64,000 nucleotides of DNA from Ceratothoa steindachneri (Eukaryota; Arthropoda; Malacostraca; Isopoda; Cymothoidae), in contig OZ018321.1 of NCBI GenBank assembly GCA_963969495.1, positions 68,337,035 to 68,401,034 on the forward strand, read 5' to 3'. This document shows positions 44,568 through 56,065 of the stretch, piece after piece; position 1 is the stretch's first letter, and each line of letters opens with the position of its first letter. The notes beneath the pieces were generated by a model. It did not search any database and was not told where the DNA came from. It saw only the letters and a program-made list of their open reading frames with translations. Position numbers and translations under genes: made by a program.

Positions 44568-45960
44568 TCGTCCAGACCATGGGCGGTGTCCACGCACGAA
44601 GCGAGAGCGGAACGCAACTCACTCACAGTAAACTTGTTGTTGAAGGGTTCTCCGCCTCTCGAGGTAAAGTCCAGCCGGCGGCCTTCCGCGACATCACGAC
44701 GTGCATTAAATGCTGGCGAAGTAGCATTAGGGCTAGAGAATGCGGAAAAAGCGGTCGCTAAGAAATCCGCCACGGACCCGGGGTCCGAGATTGCGGTCCC
44801 ATTCTCCTAAAGAACGGGAGGGGGGTCCGGCGAGAACTTGCCCCGAATCCTTTTGACTCGCTTCCACACCTCAGCTAAAGGGGTCTTCCCGTTAAGTGAA
44901 GACACGTATGCCCGCCAAAACGAGCGGTTGGCGTGCTTCGAAATATATCGGAACCTAGCCCTAGCCCGACAAAATTCAGCAACAGTGAACTCGTTTGCGC
45001 GGCGCAAATAGCGCATGTAGGCATAACGCTTCTGTTTGAGGGCCGTCTCAGACTCGGCCAACAACTATGGGAGTGGTCGCCGTGCGAAACGGCCAGACGT
45101 CCTAGGAATAGTAGTCAGGCCCACGGCGATGAGGTTGCCGGAGAAGAACTCAACGGCCTCATCTACTGACCTAAACTCCTAAACCGACCTAAACTTGGCG
45201 CCCGCGCCAATCACCACCAAGGTGGTCTCTCAGGCGGCAGTTGCCCTGAAAATGATTTTCGAATGGAAAAGTAATCACTACCATGGAGGTCATCGACCAC
45301 CCCCCAATCAAAATCAGGCTGTGCACATGAAGAGCACAAAGATAGGTCAAGGCAAGCAAATTAAGCGGTTCTCGGACAGTGATTTGTAAACTCATCCACA
45401 TTTAGGACACCAAACTCAAGCTCTTCGATCAGATCGGTGAAGACTTGTCCCCAGGTATTTATGGAGTAATCTCCCTAGAGATGATGCCTGCCGTACAGAT
45501 CTCCAAGCAAGAGATAGGGCCTTAGGCAACCGTGCCACAACGCGGCGGAAGTCCCCCGCGTCGAAGTCAGCTGAAGGTGGAATGTACGCAGAAATGATAG
45601 TATACCTCCTATCCAGGTGCAGCTGCACAGCCACTGCCTTAAAGGAGGTATATAAAGAAAAAGCAAGAACGGAGACATCACGCCGTGTGTAAACCGCGCA
45701 TCCCCCAGCGCGAAAATCGTCAGTGGTGGAGTCACAAGACCCTTATACCCCGGGAGGGCAGGCAGGAAGCACGCGCCTAGCATGGTCTCCTGCAAAAACA
45801 TAGCTAACAGGGAACGGGACGAGACGAGCCTCCGCAGCTCCTCCCAGTTGGCACGGAGTCCACGGCAATTCCATTAAAGGAATATACCCTTCAGGCCTGG
45901 CCCGGAGGAGACGCGGGGGCCCTCCTCGAACAGACGCCCTCACGGGAATGGCCGTACGCT
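44568..45960 (-). pseudogene. ORF2 N-terminal part, copy 8
   Basis: Endonuclease and linker in several frames. Pieces: 45801-45475 (MFLQETMLGACFLPALPGYK), 45634-45416 (ISAYIPPSADFDAGDFRRVV, then a frameshift just before GDLN), 45064-44807 (KQKRYAYMRYLRRANEFTVA, FRARARFRYISKH-like CRARARFRYISKH) and 44773-44580 (EPFNNKFTVSELRSALASCV). A stretch of about 35 bp of the linker is missing near 45190. Confidence 0.8.
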
Positions 45961-48349
45961 TCACGGGGGCAGAATCCCGGGCGCTATTGGCCGGACAAAG
46001 CGCTGAAGACGCTGTCGCCTTCGAGGACTTATTGGGGGAGAATGGGCTCGCCTTGCGAGTCTTTTCCTCCCTCCGCCTCAAAACCCGAGGCGAGCCTTGC
46101 GGCTGCTGAGGCGGGCGGCCCTCTTTTCGAGGAAGCACCGTCTCCGAGCGACTCGCTCCACCTCGGGGCGTGGGCGGAGGAACCGAAGCTCCTTTGTTGC
46201 TGTCCTCCTATCGGGGAACAGCTTTAGGAACCCCAGTAGATGGCCTAGCGACCATCTTCAGGGGTGATGACTCTTGTGAGTCTAACGACTCGGTGGAGGC
46301 GCGTAGCCGTTTTGCCTTACGGGAAATAATCATGCTAGGAGAAGAGCGGGAAGCCCTGGTTTTAGCCAGGGCTGAGTATTAACCCTTTTTGCCGCCAGCT
46401 TTACCAAGAGAGCTCCCAGGTTGGGTAGATTCCGCAGAAGGGCTCCGAATGGGCACGGAAACAACCATGCTCGTTGGCCTGGATTTGCCATGAGCAGAGG
46501 GTGCCTTTCTAACTATTAAGGCATATGAAGTCCCAGGCAGAGCCACGCGCGCCAGGATCAAATCCTTAGCCTCGCGGAATGAGAGTCGATCCAGGGCCTG
46601 AACGGCTAGGATTTCTTTCTCAAGGAGATATGCACCACAATGCTTCGAAGAAGAGGGGTGCGGCTCTCCACAATTGAAACACTTTTTCACACACAATTGT
46701 GACTTATCGTGTGCGACCTTGGAGCAATTTACACATACTTCGGGTGACCTCAAATTTGCAAATTCCCATGAGCGATTTGTATGGCCCAAGCGGTGACATT
46801 ACTAGCACCGCCGCAGCAGTGGCACAAATGCCTTCACGCGGTAGCGGTACCAACCGGGACGCCCTGACTCAAGGAGCTTGTCACAGTTGAACGTGACGAA
46901 GAGTGTAGAGGTGGGTCTCGAGGCCCCACCCTTTTTTCTCATTACACGTTCGACCTTGATCTCCCCATGGTCGGCCAGCTCTAGGGTGATGTCCTCAATG
47001 GAGTAGTCAACGAGTTTCCTCGCATAAACTACTCCTTTCACAAATTTCATGGTAGAGTGCAGCGTCACACTCACCGGGGTGCCATAAAGTGTCCGAAAAG
47101 CACTTATCTTGGCCGCCTCGGCGGGATTCGCCGCATTCGCCAGAAGGCTCCCGTCCGAGAAACGGATCACCTTCGGCTCTCTACCTATTGCACTAGCTAA
47201 TCCTCTCCTCTGATTGATCATGTTGCCCTTGGACAACATGGTGCCATCAGTGTAGCGAATAACGAGGAAGCGTTTGAAGCCACCGGGCTCGAAAACGCCA
47301 GGTAACCTCTGAATGAGGGGTACCGATGTCATCGAGGCTCCGCCCTGTGCACTCTTGGTATTAGTCTTCTTTATCAGGGGCTCCGTAACCGGGGGGGGCA
47401 GAGGGGGCGGATGTGCCGATCTTGGCTTGGTCGCTTGCCAGAGTGGCAGCAGACCAATCCGTCCCCGCAGCCCCCGCAGATGGAGAGGAGCCCCGAGTCT
47501 TTTTTGTCTTTTTAGTCTTTTTCTTTTTCTTTTTCGGAGAGGAGGGCGGGGAATGAACCCGCTTCTCACCTCCGCCGGAAGAAGCCCCCAGGCCAGATGG
47601 ACCGGCCTCAACCAGGTCATTCTCTGAGATGGAGAAGGTCCTGGTAGTCGTGGGGGCACCGGTCGGCGGAGATCCCTCCCCTCCTTGTCCTGCCTGAGAA
47701 TCCACAGCCGTTTGAGGAGGACCTTGCATCGGGGCGGATTCGGGTTCGGTGCTTGGCACCGAGCCCAGATTTCCCCCATGGAAGGCCTACCGTCTGAGGC
47801 TGGTTTTCCTCAAGGACCATGTCTATCTTAGGGGGGGCCTCCAGTTTGCCATCCCCCCCTAAGACATCGCAGGTCCCGTTGGCAGTATCGTCACTAGTCT
47901 TCTTTGGGGAGGCATGGGCCTTGACCCCGGCAAGGTTCAGTATTCTTGCCAGCAGGTCTTTTAAGGGGAAGCGACCGAAGGGGCCTGGTTTCCCTCTACC
48001 GCCTAAGGGGGTTTGCCCTACCGAGCCGCTTCGATGTGGAGCGGCTGGCTAAGGGCTGCCTGCTGGCTTTCTTGGCAGTCCCCTTGGAAAGAACAGAGGG
48101 GACTGCCGCTGGTAAAAGGGAGGCGCCCGAAAGCACCTCCAGAGAAGGGGGTGAGGGGGAGTCCCCTACACCCGTAAGCGAAGGAGACGAGTAAGCCTCC
48201 TCTCCATTTAGAGATATATGGAGGGTCCCCTGAGCAAGCACAGGGGGGGGGGACCTCCTTTTTTTGCTGGAGCTGCCCAAGGGCGGCTCCGTCGATGTTA
48301 TAGGGGAAGTTGGGGGTTGGGTTTTTTTTTTAAACTCATCATTGGGCAT
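45900..48349 (-). pseudogene. ORF1 (gag), copy 8
   Basis: It starts at the ATG at 48349 (MPNDEFKKK), with upstream context GGTCACC. Open pieces: 48349-47996, 47779-46802 and 46789-46379. The middle piece has the Lys/Arg-rich segment (RKRKRKRLKRQKRLG) and the RRM-like core (GTPVSVTLHSTMKFVKGVVY, SIEDITLELADHGEI, ASRPTSTLFVTFNCDKL). The first knuckle is broken by a stop (CHRLGHTNRSW). The second, CVNCSKVAHDKSQLC, is complete. The third reads CFNCGEPHPSSSKHC. It is the least damaged gag N-terminus in the window. Confidence 0.85.
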
Positions 48350-48868
48350 GGTGACCCTCTTTTTGACACGACACGCAATCGCGCATCACCTCTCGCAGTA
48401 GCCCGCACTGCGAGAGGTGCTTACAAGCCCGGCAGAGCAAGGCGCCACCATTTAAGACCACCCCTCCCGCCTTGTGGCCTGGCAGTCCATCGGCATGGCG
48501 GCTCCACCTTGGACACGGCGTAAAAAATAATAGATTGTGAAGAGGAGAGGAAAAGGGATGTGAGGAAGGTATGTGTGGGGGATGAAGCAGGTTGTTAAAA
48601 ACCAGCCACCCCAGACTGGAGCTCAGGGGTTAGGGAACATTGTCCCCCACCCCCTCAGCCCCGATGCGGGACAGTTGGCTGAAAGGAAGGTCAGCATCTA
48701 CCCTGTGAAATTAGAGGCTGACCAGACAAAGTTGTGGGAGAGGTTGTGTGAAAAGAGAGGAAACAAGTATTTTGAAGGAAGGAAGAGAGGCTAAGCTGGG
48801 GCCGGACGGAGCGCTGGATCCCGTCAGCACGGCGGCCAGGATGGCAAATCGCCGCGCCCCTTACGGGG

Positions 48869-49640
48869 CGGGCCTCAAAGAAAAGGCAGATCAGGTAGCA
48901 AGAGCCCGCTTGCTATCTGCAAGGCTGTTGGTTATATGCCATCCTCGTCCCATCTTTGGGAGCTCAGTTAGATCCGGAGACCCTTAGAATTGTAATCGCC
49001 TTGAAGGTGAGTGCGCTAATTTGTGAGCCAAATAGTTAAAATGCGGATATGGTGTTGTTTCCTTGATCTGCGCCTCCTGTCCTGTCAGTTGGTAGCCGGA
49101 AAGATCCCCCGACACGCTGCTTTCAATGATATCGTATGTCGATCCCTGAAAAGAGCAGGTTTGCCAGTTGTTTGGGCGACAGTTGGACTTTATCGAGGAG
49201 ATGGTAAGCGTCTGGGTCTGTGTTGGGATGTGACCTGTGTCAAAACTTATGCAGGACATATTTTTAACAAGTCAGCTGTTTATGTAGCTTCAGTTACAGC
49301 AGTTGTAGAATATTCCAAAAGGTTGAAGTATTTTGCCCTTATTGAGAGGTTTTTATTTTAGCCAATAGCCATTGAAATTAGTGGTGTTTTTGGTTCTTCA
49401 AGTGCACGGATAATTAAAGAAATAGGTTTTCTTCTCAGGAAAACTACTGATGACACTAGGGAGGCTGGATATTTCCAGCAGAGACTAAGCATTGCTGTTT
49501 AACGAGGCAATGCAATTGGTATATTTAATGGGGTCCGAGTTGCCCAGGGTGTGGGCTTGGACTTTTACCCCTGAGTTTTACACCTATATCTTTGTCTTTT
49601 TCTTGTCAATAAAGGTCCTTTGACCTGAGCTTTTCTGCTT
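48869..49640 (+). pseudogene. RLE-type LINE C-terminus (restriction-like endonuclease)
   Basis: The end of a non-LTR polyprotein with a C-terminal restriction-like nuclease, as in R2/NeSL-type elements. Pieces: ILVPSLGAQLDPETLRIVIA near 48930-48995; a zinc-finger remnant (KCGYGVVSLICASC) in another frame; then the open stretch to 49361 with GKIPRHAAFNDIVCRSLKRA, GLYRGDGKRLGLCWDVTCVK and YFALIERFLF; then IAIEISGVFGSSSARIIKEI after a stop. In the proteins I recall, the PDG following GDGKR and the D of WDxTC give the PD...D nuclease site. Here the PDG segment is deleted. AATAAA occurs at 49609. It ends near 49640. Confidence 0.7.
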
Positions 49641-49849
49641 ATACCACATCCGAGGATGTGATGCTGGGACATTTCACCTTTTGTTTGTGAGCCAACTTCA
49701 TACTCTATCAGGTGATTTACGGTAGCAGAATTTTTTTTTATTATATTGAATGTAATCGATAATATCGAGTGAAAACAGTGGGTGCTGCATTTCCGTAGTG
49801 TCTATACACGAGCCACTACTGCCACCAAGTAAGCAGATATGTCAAAAAG
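49641..49849. other. Unassigned spacer
   Basis: Nothing recognised between the RLE-LINE end and copy 9. Confidence 0.3.
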
Positions 49850-52810
49850 AAATGAAATTCTAAGATTGTTCTTCAGGGCAACGGCAATGAGGATGCCGTT
49901 GAACTCAACGGTCTCATTAAACGATCTAAACACGGCTGCGAGAGATTAATCAGTCATTTTTTAAAATGTAGGTCAACAACTAGAAAAGGTTATTTGGTTA
50001 GGAAAGGGGTCACTATAATGTACGTCATCGGCTACCTAAAATATAAAATCAGGATGTGTTCACGGAGAGCACATGGATAGATTGAGAGACGAAAATACAT
50101 CCGTTCTCAGACAGTGATGCTTAAATCCATCTACATTTAGGACATCGATCTCCAACTCTTCAATCAGGAAGAGAAGATGACAAATGGACAGATCCTCTAT
50201 TCACCCAGAGCAAATGCCTAACAATTCTACCAAATTCCTAAAAATGAGAGAGGGCCGCAGCAATTATGGTACAACGGGGCGGAAGTCCGCCTTAATGAGT
50301 TCGGCTTACGATTGTCTCTAGGCTAAAATATAAGTATACTTCCTATCCAGGAGGCAGATGTTATGCTACTGCCTGAAAGAAGGTATTTAAAGCAAAAAGA
50401 ATAATGGAAGCAACGTAGGATGTAAATCACGTATCCACCTGTCTGGTTCCCCTAACGTGGTGGAGGGAATGCTAAAACTCTTATAACCACGTAGTGTAGG
50501 CAAAGGGGAAGCGCACAGCATGATCTCTTGGATCATGTAGCTAAAGGTAAAGGTAAACGGGAAGAGACTAACTATCATCTGCAGGTCCTAGCAGTTAGAC
50601 TATACCAGCACCTCAATGGAATTTACGTAGTAACTCGAAGAATCAGCCGAGACCGTCTTCGCGAAGACCCTTATTGAGATTGGCGTAATAATTCCGGAGA
50701 CTGATCTCTGAGAGGTCTTGGCCGACCAAGGCACCGTTGCATTCGAAAGTTTACTAGAGGAGGTTTGGCTTGCTGTGCAAGATTTGTCATCACATGTCTC
50801 AAAACAGGGTGGAGGCTAAGGGATCTGGGGTCCTTCATCTTTATGAAGGTTCCGATTCTCCATGGAGCGCAGTGCATCCATGGACATGAGCAAGAGAGCC
50901 GTTTCTTTGTTCTTTGTCTTCCTTTTGCGGTAGACTTCGAATTCCCGGGCATAGTCTCACAATCCCTTTGGGAAATTTACCTCTTTTGAGTCTGACGACT
51001 AAAGGGGGGGCACATGGCCGCTTTGCCTTAGCAGAACTGATCGTGGGATTTGAAGAAGGGGCAGGTTGGTTTTTTAACTGGAGTGGAGTATGATCCCGTA
51101 GAGCCTCCTTTCTATCAGAGGAGAGCTCGGGTAGAGAATAAAAGGGACAGAAATGGTGTGTATGAACGCAGAAGCTAGCGTGCTCGCAGTTCTGAATGGA
51201 AATGAAGTGCTATTTTAACTTGAGAAACGGACAAAGGCCCATGTCCTACGCTTCGTGACATAAGAAAATCTTTGACTTCTTTAAAAGTGAACGGTCCCGC
51301 AGACTTAACATCGAAGATAATCATTCTCCATAAGCTACTCTTCATTGCTTCGAAGAAGCAGGTTGTGGCTTCCCACAATTCACGCACTTAGCCTTACATA
51401 ATAGAGCCTTATCATATACCTCTGCACATATTGCATATATTTTGGGTACAGCAGCATTGGCACAAAAGTCTAACTCGCTTTCGATACCACGAACTACGCA
51501 CCGACACAGGAAGCATCTCATGATTGAAAGTAACAAAGACTGAGTGAATCTTGAGGTTTCATCCTATTTTCTTTTCAAAAGTTCGACATTAGAGGCTCAT
51601 TATTCGGCTAGCTATTTACTGTAATTTTCCAAACGCATAAACCAATTTTACAAAATCCATGGTAGGGTGCACTGTTACCATCACTAGAAGGCGAATAAAT
51701 ATGCGGAAGGTACTATTATAGCCATCCGGACGAGGTCAGCTGCATTCACCAGAAGGTTCAGGTCCAAGCAACGAGTAAAGTTAGCTTCTCTCCTGTTTCT
51801 CCTTGGTGATTCCTGTATCTGATTGAATATGTTACATTTGGTCGGCACTCTGAAATCCTGCACCGAATAAGAAGGAAGCGGTGATTCCCTGCATGCTCGA
51901 AAAGAAGTGCTTGTTTCTCAATGGGAAGCCCCGGCATCTTCGAGGCAATGCTCGGCATATTTGCAACTTTAGCTTGGCCGCATAAAGAAGCAGCATGAGC
52001 CGTCCTCAAAACCTGCCCAGATGTAAGGATCCCCCGTTTTTTGGAGAGGAGGCCGAGTACTGAACTCAATTTTGTCCACTCATCTCAATGGTCTCCAAAG
52101 CTGCACCTACCAGCCTCACCCTTATCCTTCTTCAAAATGGGAAGGAATTTGACTCTTTTGCTGGTCAAAGCAGGGGAAGGGTTTCTCTCCACTACTACTG
52201 GTTGTTTGGAGTCCCGTGCTACCTCTAGAGGACCTTGCACGAGAAAGGACTCAGGTTCGGGGTATCAACCAACGACTCAATATTCACCACATCGGAATCC
52301 ATTTCTACCTCTGTCATGGAATGGCTAGACACTTTCTATATATATGTTGCCCTTTTGGAGTTTTGGGGTCGAAGTTGGCTTAAGGTTCGAACTGGCAGGT
52401 TCTTGCTGGCAAATAGTTATGAATTAAGTGAGGATGGATTACTTTTAAATTTGCGGGGTCCTTTTAAAACAAATAATTCAGAGTGCCAGTTGGCCTAAGA
52501 TTGACAGGTAGCTGGTACACGTTTAAGGTTGCAAAAGAAAGAAAATAACGAAAATATACCTATACTAACAACAAAAGAAATAGCACGAGACACAGGATGG
52601 ATAATTATAGGATTAGTGGTCGGGTTCATGTTGGTGATTAAAAGTTGATTTTAAACTGGGGCTCGCCCACAAAGCATGGGACGATTAGGGTAGGTCAGAA
52701 TATAGAATAATATGTAGGCGTCAACGGTTGCACTGGTTATGTGTAAGTTGAAAGGAAGGGCCAGTCGGGATACGATGACTGCAATGTGGAAGTTTGGTTG
52801 CCTCACGGGG
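49850..52810 (-). mobile_element. I/Nimb-like LINE, copy 9 (decayed, 3' truncated)
   Basis: Homology begins at the endonuclease end (GAGGATGCCGTTGAACTCAACGG near 49890, given as blocks ATGCCG and GAACTCAACGG). It continues through endonuclease (50000-50560), gag (50650-52500) and the 5' untranslated region to a 5' terminus CCTCACGGGG at 52801-52810. No frame longer than about 100 codons remains. It is one of the oldest copies. Confidence 0.65.
51342..51540 (-). pseudogene. gag knuckle remnant, copy 9
   Basis: The short stretch ending CKAKCVNCGKPQPASSKQ corresponds to the third CCHC knuckle (CVNCGEPHPASSRQC in copy 10), with His replaced by Gln. An upstream piece, LDFCANAAVPKIYAICAEVY, is the decayed second knuckle region. 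Confidence 0.55.
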
Positions 52811-52859
52811 CGGATGAAGGAACTGACGTAGGTTGGGCTTCAGAAATGGAAATTCTCAT

Positions 52860-53130
52860 CAGATACTCACAGATTGATTATGGCAGAGTTCACATATGTC
52901 GATTTAGCCTTCGTCCTTGAATTGAAATCACCGCTTACTCCGATCACGACTAGTTAGCGTGTCCAGGAGTGCCCGTACGCGGTATTAGGCAAAAAGTCTT
53001 GAAGTGCTACACGCTAAACCAAGGCGGGGGATTATATAGACGGTCTGCGAGGTGGCTTTAATGGCTTGAGGAAAGCTTCCACAACTCGTGCGATCTTGTG
53101 GAAAAGGCAGCGACTCCTTCGGGGGAACCG
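52860..53130 (-). pseudogene. R1-like endonuclease scrap
   Basis: In sense order and shifting frames it reads VYIIPRLGLACSTSRLF, YRVRALLDTLTSRDR and LVVIGVSGDFNSRTKAKS. This matches the YxxP, linker and GDFN steps of the R1/jockey-type LINE endonuclease. It is different from the I/Nimb-like GDLN motif. It directly abuts the 5' end of copy 9. The rest of the element was not found. Confidence 0.5.
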
Positions 53131-55453
53131 AGATAAAGTTAGCGTAGAATGTTCGAAGAACTTCGATCTATGCCGAAGGGCAGGAAAGCTGGCTGAAAGG
53201 CCATGTGAGACGAAGAAAATGTGTCCCTAAGCAAATGCAGCTGGAGTGCAATAAAACCACCTAGATCAGCCGCGCTTTCAAAGCTACATGCAGTTATCTC
53301 GAGACCACTCGGGTACAAAAGCAAAGTGGTCGCTCTTCGACCTTATTCTTCTACAACCTCAGAAGGGGCCTCCAAATGGCAATGCCACCAATATGTCGGA
53401 AACCCGGCTGGGAAGTCAATAGTTGAAAGAAATATCGTCGGAGCCGTCATGCTGAACTGCATAAGGAAATTGTGGGGACGAGTATGCCCCTTCCCCAGTA
53501 TGGTCCAAAATCTAGCGACTCTCTGGTGAGGGAACAAGTCCCAGGAAATCAAGGGGGTCTTTAGCCCTCTGAAAAAGTTGCTCCCTTATAGTGAGTCATC
53601 CAAGGATAATTTTTAGAGAAAGCTAGGAGTGCCTAAATCGTAGAAGTCGAGGTGTCCGTGGTTAGTTCCAAAGATGGAAATGAGAAACACCTTTCTATAT
53701 GTTTATGGTTGCAGCAGAGCCCTTCTATCGGTAGCGTGTGGCCTCTGCTCTTCTCACTCTCCGCCACTTAGGGAGAAGGATGAAGCGCTTGGAGGCAGTT
53801 ATCCTTTTGCCTGCGGGCACCTACTATTTATCTCTTGACGCCATGGTGAAGTTTTCAAAATGAAAAATGAAAGAAAATTTGATATCCTGACCTAGCCTCG
53901 AGTTGAAAGGTTAGGGAATAGTCACAATTGGATTGGAAACCTCCAAAATGTGATCATTTAAACATACTCGGCCTGCTGATTTGAGCTTTGAGCTATAAAT
54001 GGCTTTGACAACCCGACCCTCCGCAATGTAAACTTTTTTCCAGCAGGTTAAACTAGAAAGAATTGTGCTGGCGTGCACATCTCATATGTGCACTAGATAG
54101 GGTGAATAGAGTCTTCATCCAACACTCTCCGTCCTTACCTAATACCTGACCTACTCAGCAGGATTTTGGCCCTTGAGGCAAGGTGGGAACCTCACGGTCT
54201 ACCTTATAACTCGAGTAGGCTATGGTAAGAGGACGTGAATGCACTGAGCCACGAAAACCAATATAGATGTTATGGGGAAATTTTGGAAAAGGTAGACAAG
54301 AGTATGTAATAAAGAAGAATTGAGATAGACGGGTCCACTAACGAGTATGAAGGGGTGATCACTATCGTGGAATAGGGTAAAGTTAACCCTTTGTGCGTTT
54401 ACGAGTGCGTGATAGATTTATAATATAAGCAGAGTGTAAATTACTGAATTTAGGTTGGCTACAGTCGACTATGTTAAGAGGTTCCGGGATAACAGAAAAA
54501 CTGGTAGAAAAATAACTTTACTAATACGCAAATTAATATTATTTTACAAGATAAAAAGGAGTTTTAAACCAAGCTATACATATATTAGATGTACACTGGT
54601 CTCGGTGGCTAAAAGTGTGTGTGGGGGGAGGAAGGAGACTTGTTGAAGACAGTCACCGTACAAAGAAACCAACAATAATGACCGAGGGATGCTCGAATTG
54701 CCTTGATCATATACTAAATCGATGATAAAGGCTTTACACTGGAGAGAGAGTTTAAAGAGAGCATCTCTACATGAGAGCTGCTCATTGCTGATACTTAGAA
54801 AATTTGCTCCGAGGGGGTAATCCTTGCTTTGGCGCAAAGTTCAAACAATAGTCTCCTGACATTCAATATTACTGGGTGAACTTAAATCTTGCTTTCGATT
54901 AACAGGAATTGAGACTAATCGTACTGCGTTCGAGGAGCGGCAGGAATCGGGTCGAGGTAGACTCACGACTCACGTTAATTAACGAGAATACCGGGAGCTT
55001 TAGGGTTTCTGCGAAGATTGTGCATAGTCTAACGGGACGCAAATAGCGGGTACGAACAGGGAAGTATAGACTGCGGATACGGATGGGGTGGGGCGGCGCG
55101 CAAGCGGATACTCACTTCCAACTCTGGTGCCGGAGGATTTATAGAGGTTGACTAGGGTTTTCTACCCTCCGTCTGAAGTGGAGGGTTCTAGTGTCAGACG
55201 CATCAGCAGATGAGAATAATCTCGGCCTTTTAGCGTGAGCGCGGGAAGGGTTCCTAAGTTAGCGAGGCGAACTGTGCCCGATTTCAGATGGAAACTTCTG
55301 GGCTCTCAAACTTGTCGCAGCTTCCTGTGATGGCGGCATTTTGGGTTATCGCAGTGTCTCATAATTTCGCACCTCCATTAGCGAAGGCAAAAAGTGTCGC
55401 CCATGTGTATGTTGTCTCTTTCTCCATTGAAAGGCAAGGCGGCGTGTACCTTC

Positions 55454-55531
<78 letters not shown>

Positions 55532-55815
55532 AGATCTCTGACAATCACCTATTATTATCATAGCTGCCACTTAGAGCTGGCATCAGGCCATGTCAGTCTT
55601 ACAGGTTTCAATTGTAGTAGGAATATTATTCCCGGCTAAACTATCCCCCCTCTTGCGAAAAAATGAAGAGTGGATCCTGGTAAAATAAGTGGATGTATAG
55701 AAAGATAGAAGGAATTCATCGCCTTTTCCAGGCCCAGTCAAGAATTGAGTCAAATTATTCAGCCACAGCCTCCCTATTTTCCCCCGAACCAAGAGGCAGT
55801 GTAGATCCTCTGGAT
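53131..55815. other. Unassigned sequence
   Basis: About 2.7 kb without a recognisable gene. Parts of 53130-53560 might belong to the R1-like element upstream of its endonuclease, but I could not support that. A CT microsatellite lies at 55453-55531. Confidence 0.35.
55453..55531. repeat. (CT)n microsatellite with T interruption
   Basis: CT runs interrupted by T9. Frames encoding Ser-Leu or Arg-Glu repeats here are artefacts. Confidence 0.95.
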
Positions 55816-55828
55816 ACCGAGTGTAACA
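55816..55828 (+). repeat. Target-site duplication of copy 10, left
   Basis: ACCGAGTGTAACA. It matches 62696-62708 (ACCGGGTGTAACA) at 12 of 13 positions. Confidence 0.85.
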
Positions 55829-55862
55829 TTTTTATTTTTTTTTAATTTTATGGAGCCCATCT

Positions 55863-55891
55863 GGCAACTACCCACTTGGGCATAAGTCACC
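55863..55891 (-). promoter_or_regulatory. 3' terminal RNA hairpin, copy 10
   Basis: Sense GGTGACT-TAT-GCC-CAAGTG-GGT-AGTTGCC. All changes from copy 7 in the stems become G-U wobbles, so the fold is kept. Confidence 0.65.
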
Positions 55892-56065
55892 GAAAAACAC
55901 GACAGCCTAGAACTAAGCTACTTTAAAGTAAAAATATGAAAACTTAACAATGATATAAATTGGAAAAACTTAACAATCGAAGCAATCTCCGGCAGCGGGG
56001 GGAGGTCCCACTCACCCCGGTGCAGGAGAGTGCAACCTACAAACAAAACAATAAAAAAAGGAACC

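Larger units (their letters stand above)
44568..48868 (-). mobile_element. I/Nimb-like LINE, copy 8 (3' truncated)
   Basis: It has an intact 5' terminus (CCCCGTAAGGGG, sense) at 48868, a whole but broken ORF1, and ORF2 as far as the RT fingers, where it stops at the sequence coding HGLDD. The sequence then continues into the hAT gene. LINEs are normally truncated at the 5' end, so loss of the 3' half points to a later deletion or rearrangement. Confidence 0.88.

Noticed and set aside
55288..55639. Ser-Leu and Arg-Glu repeat proteins
   Set aside because: They come from the CT microsatellite.
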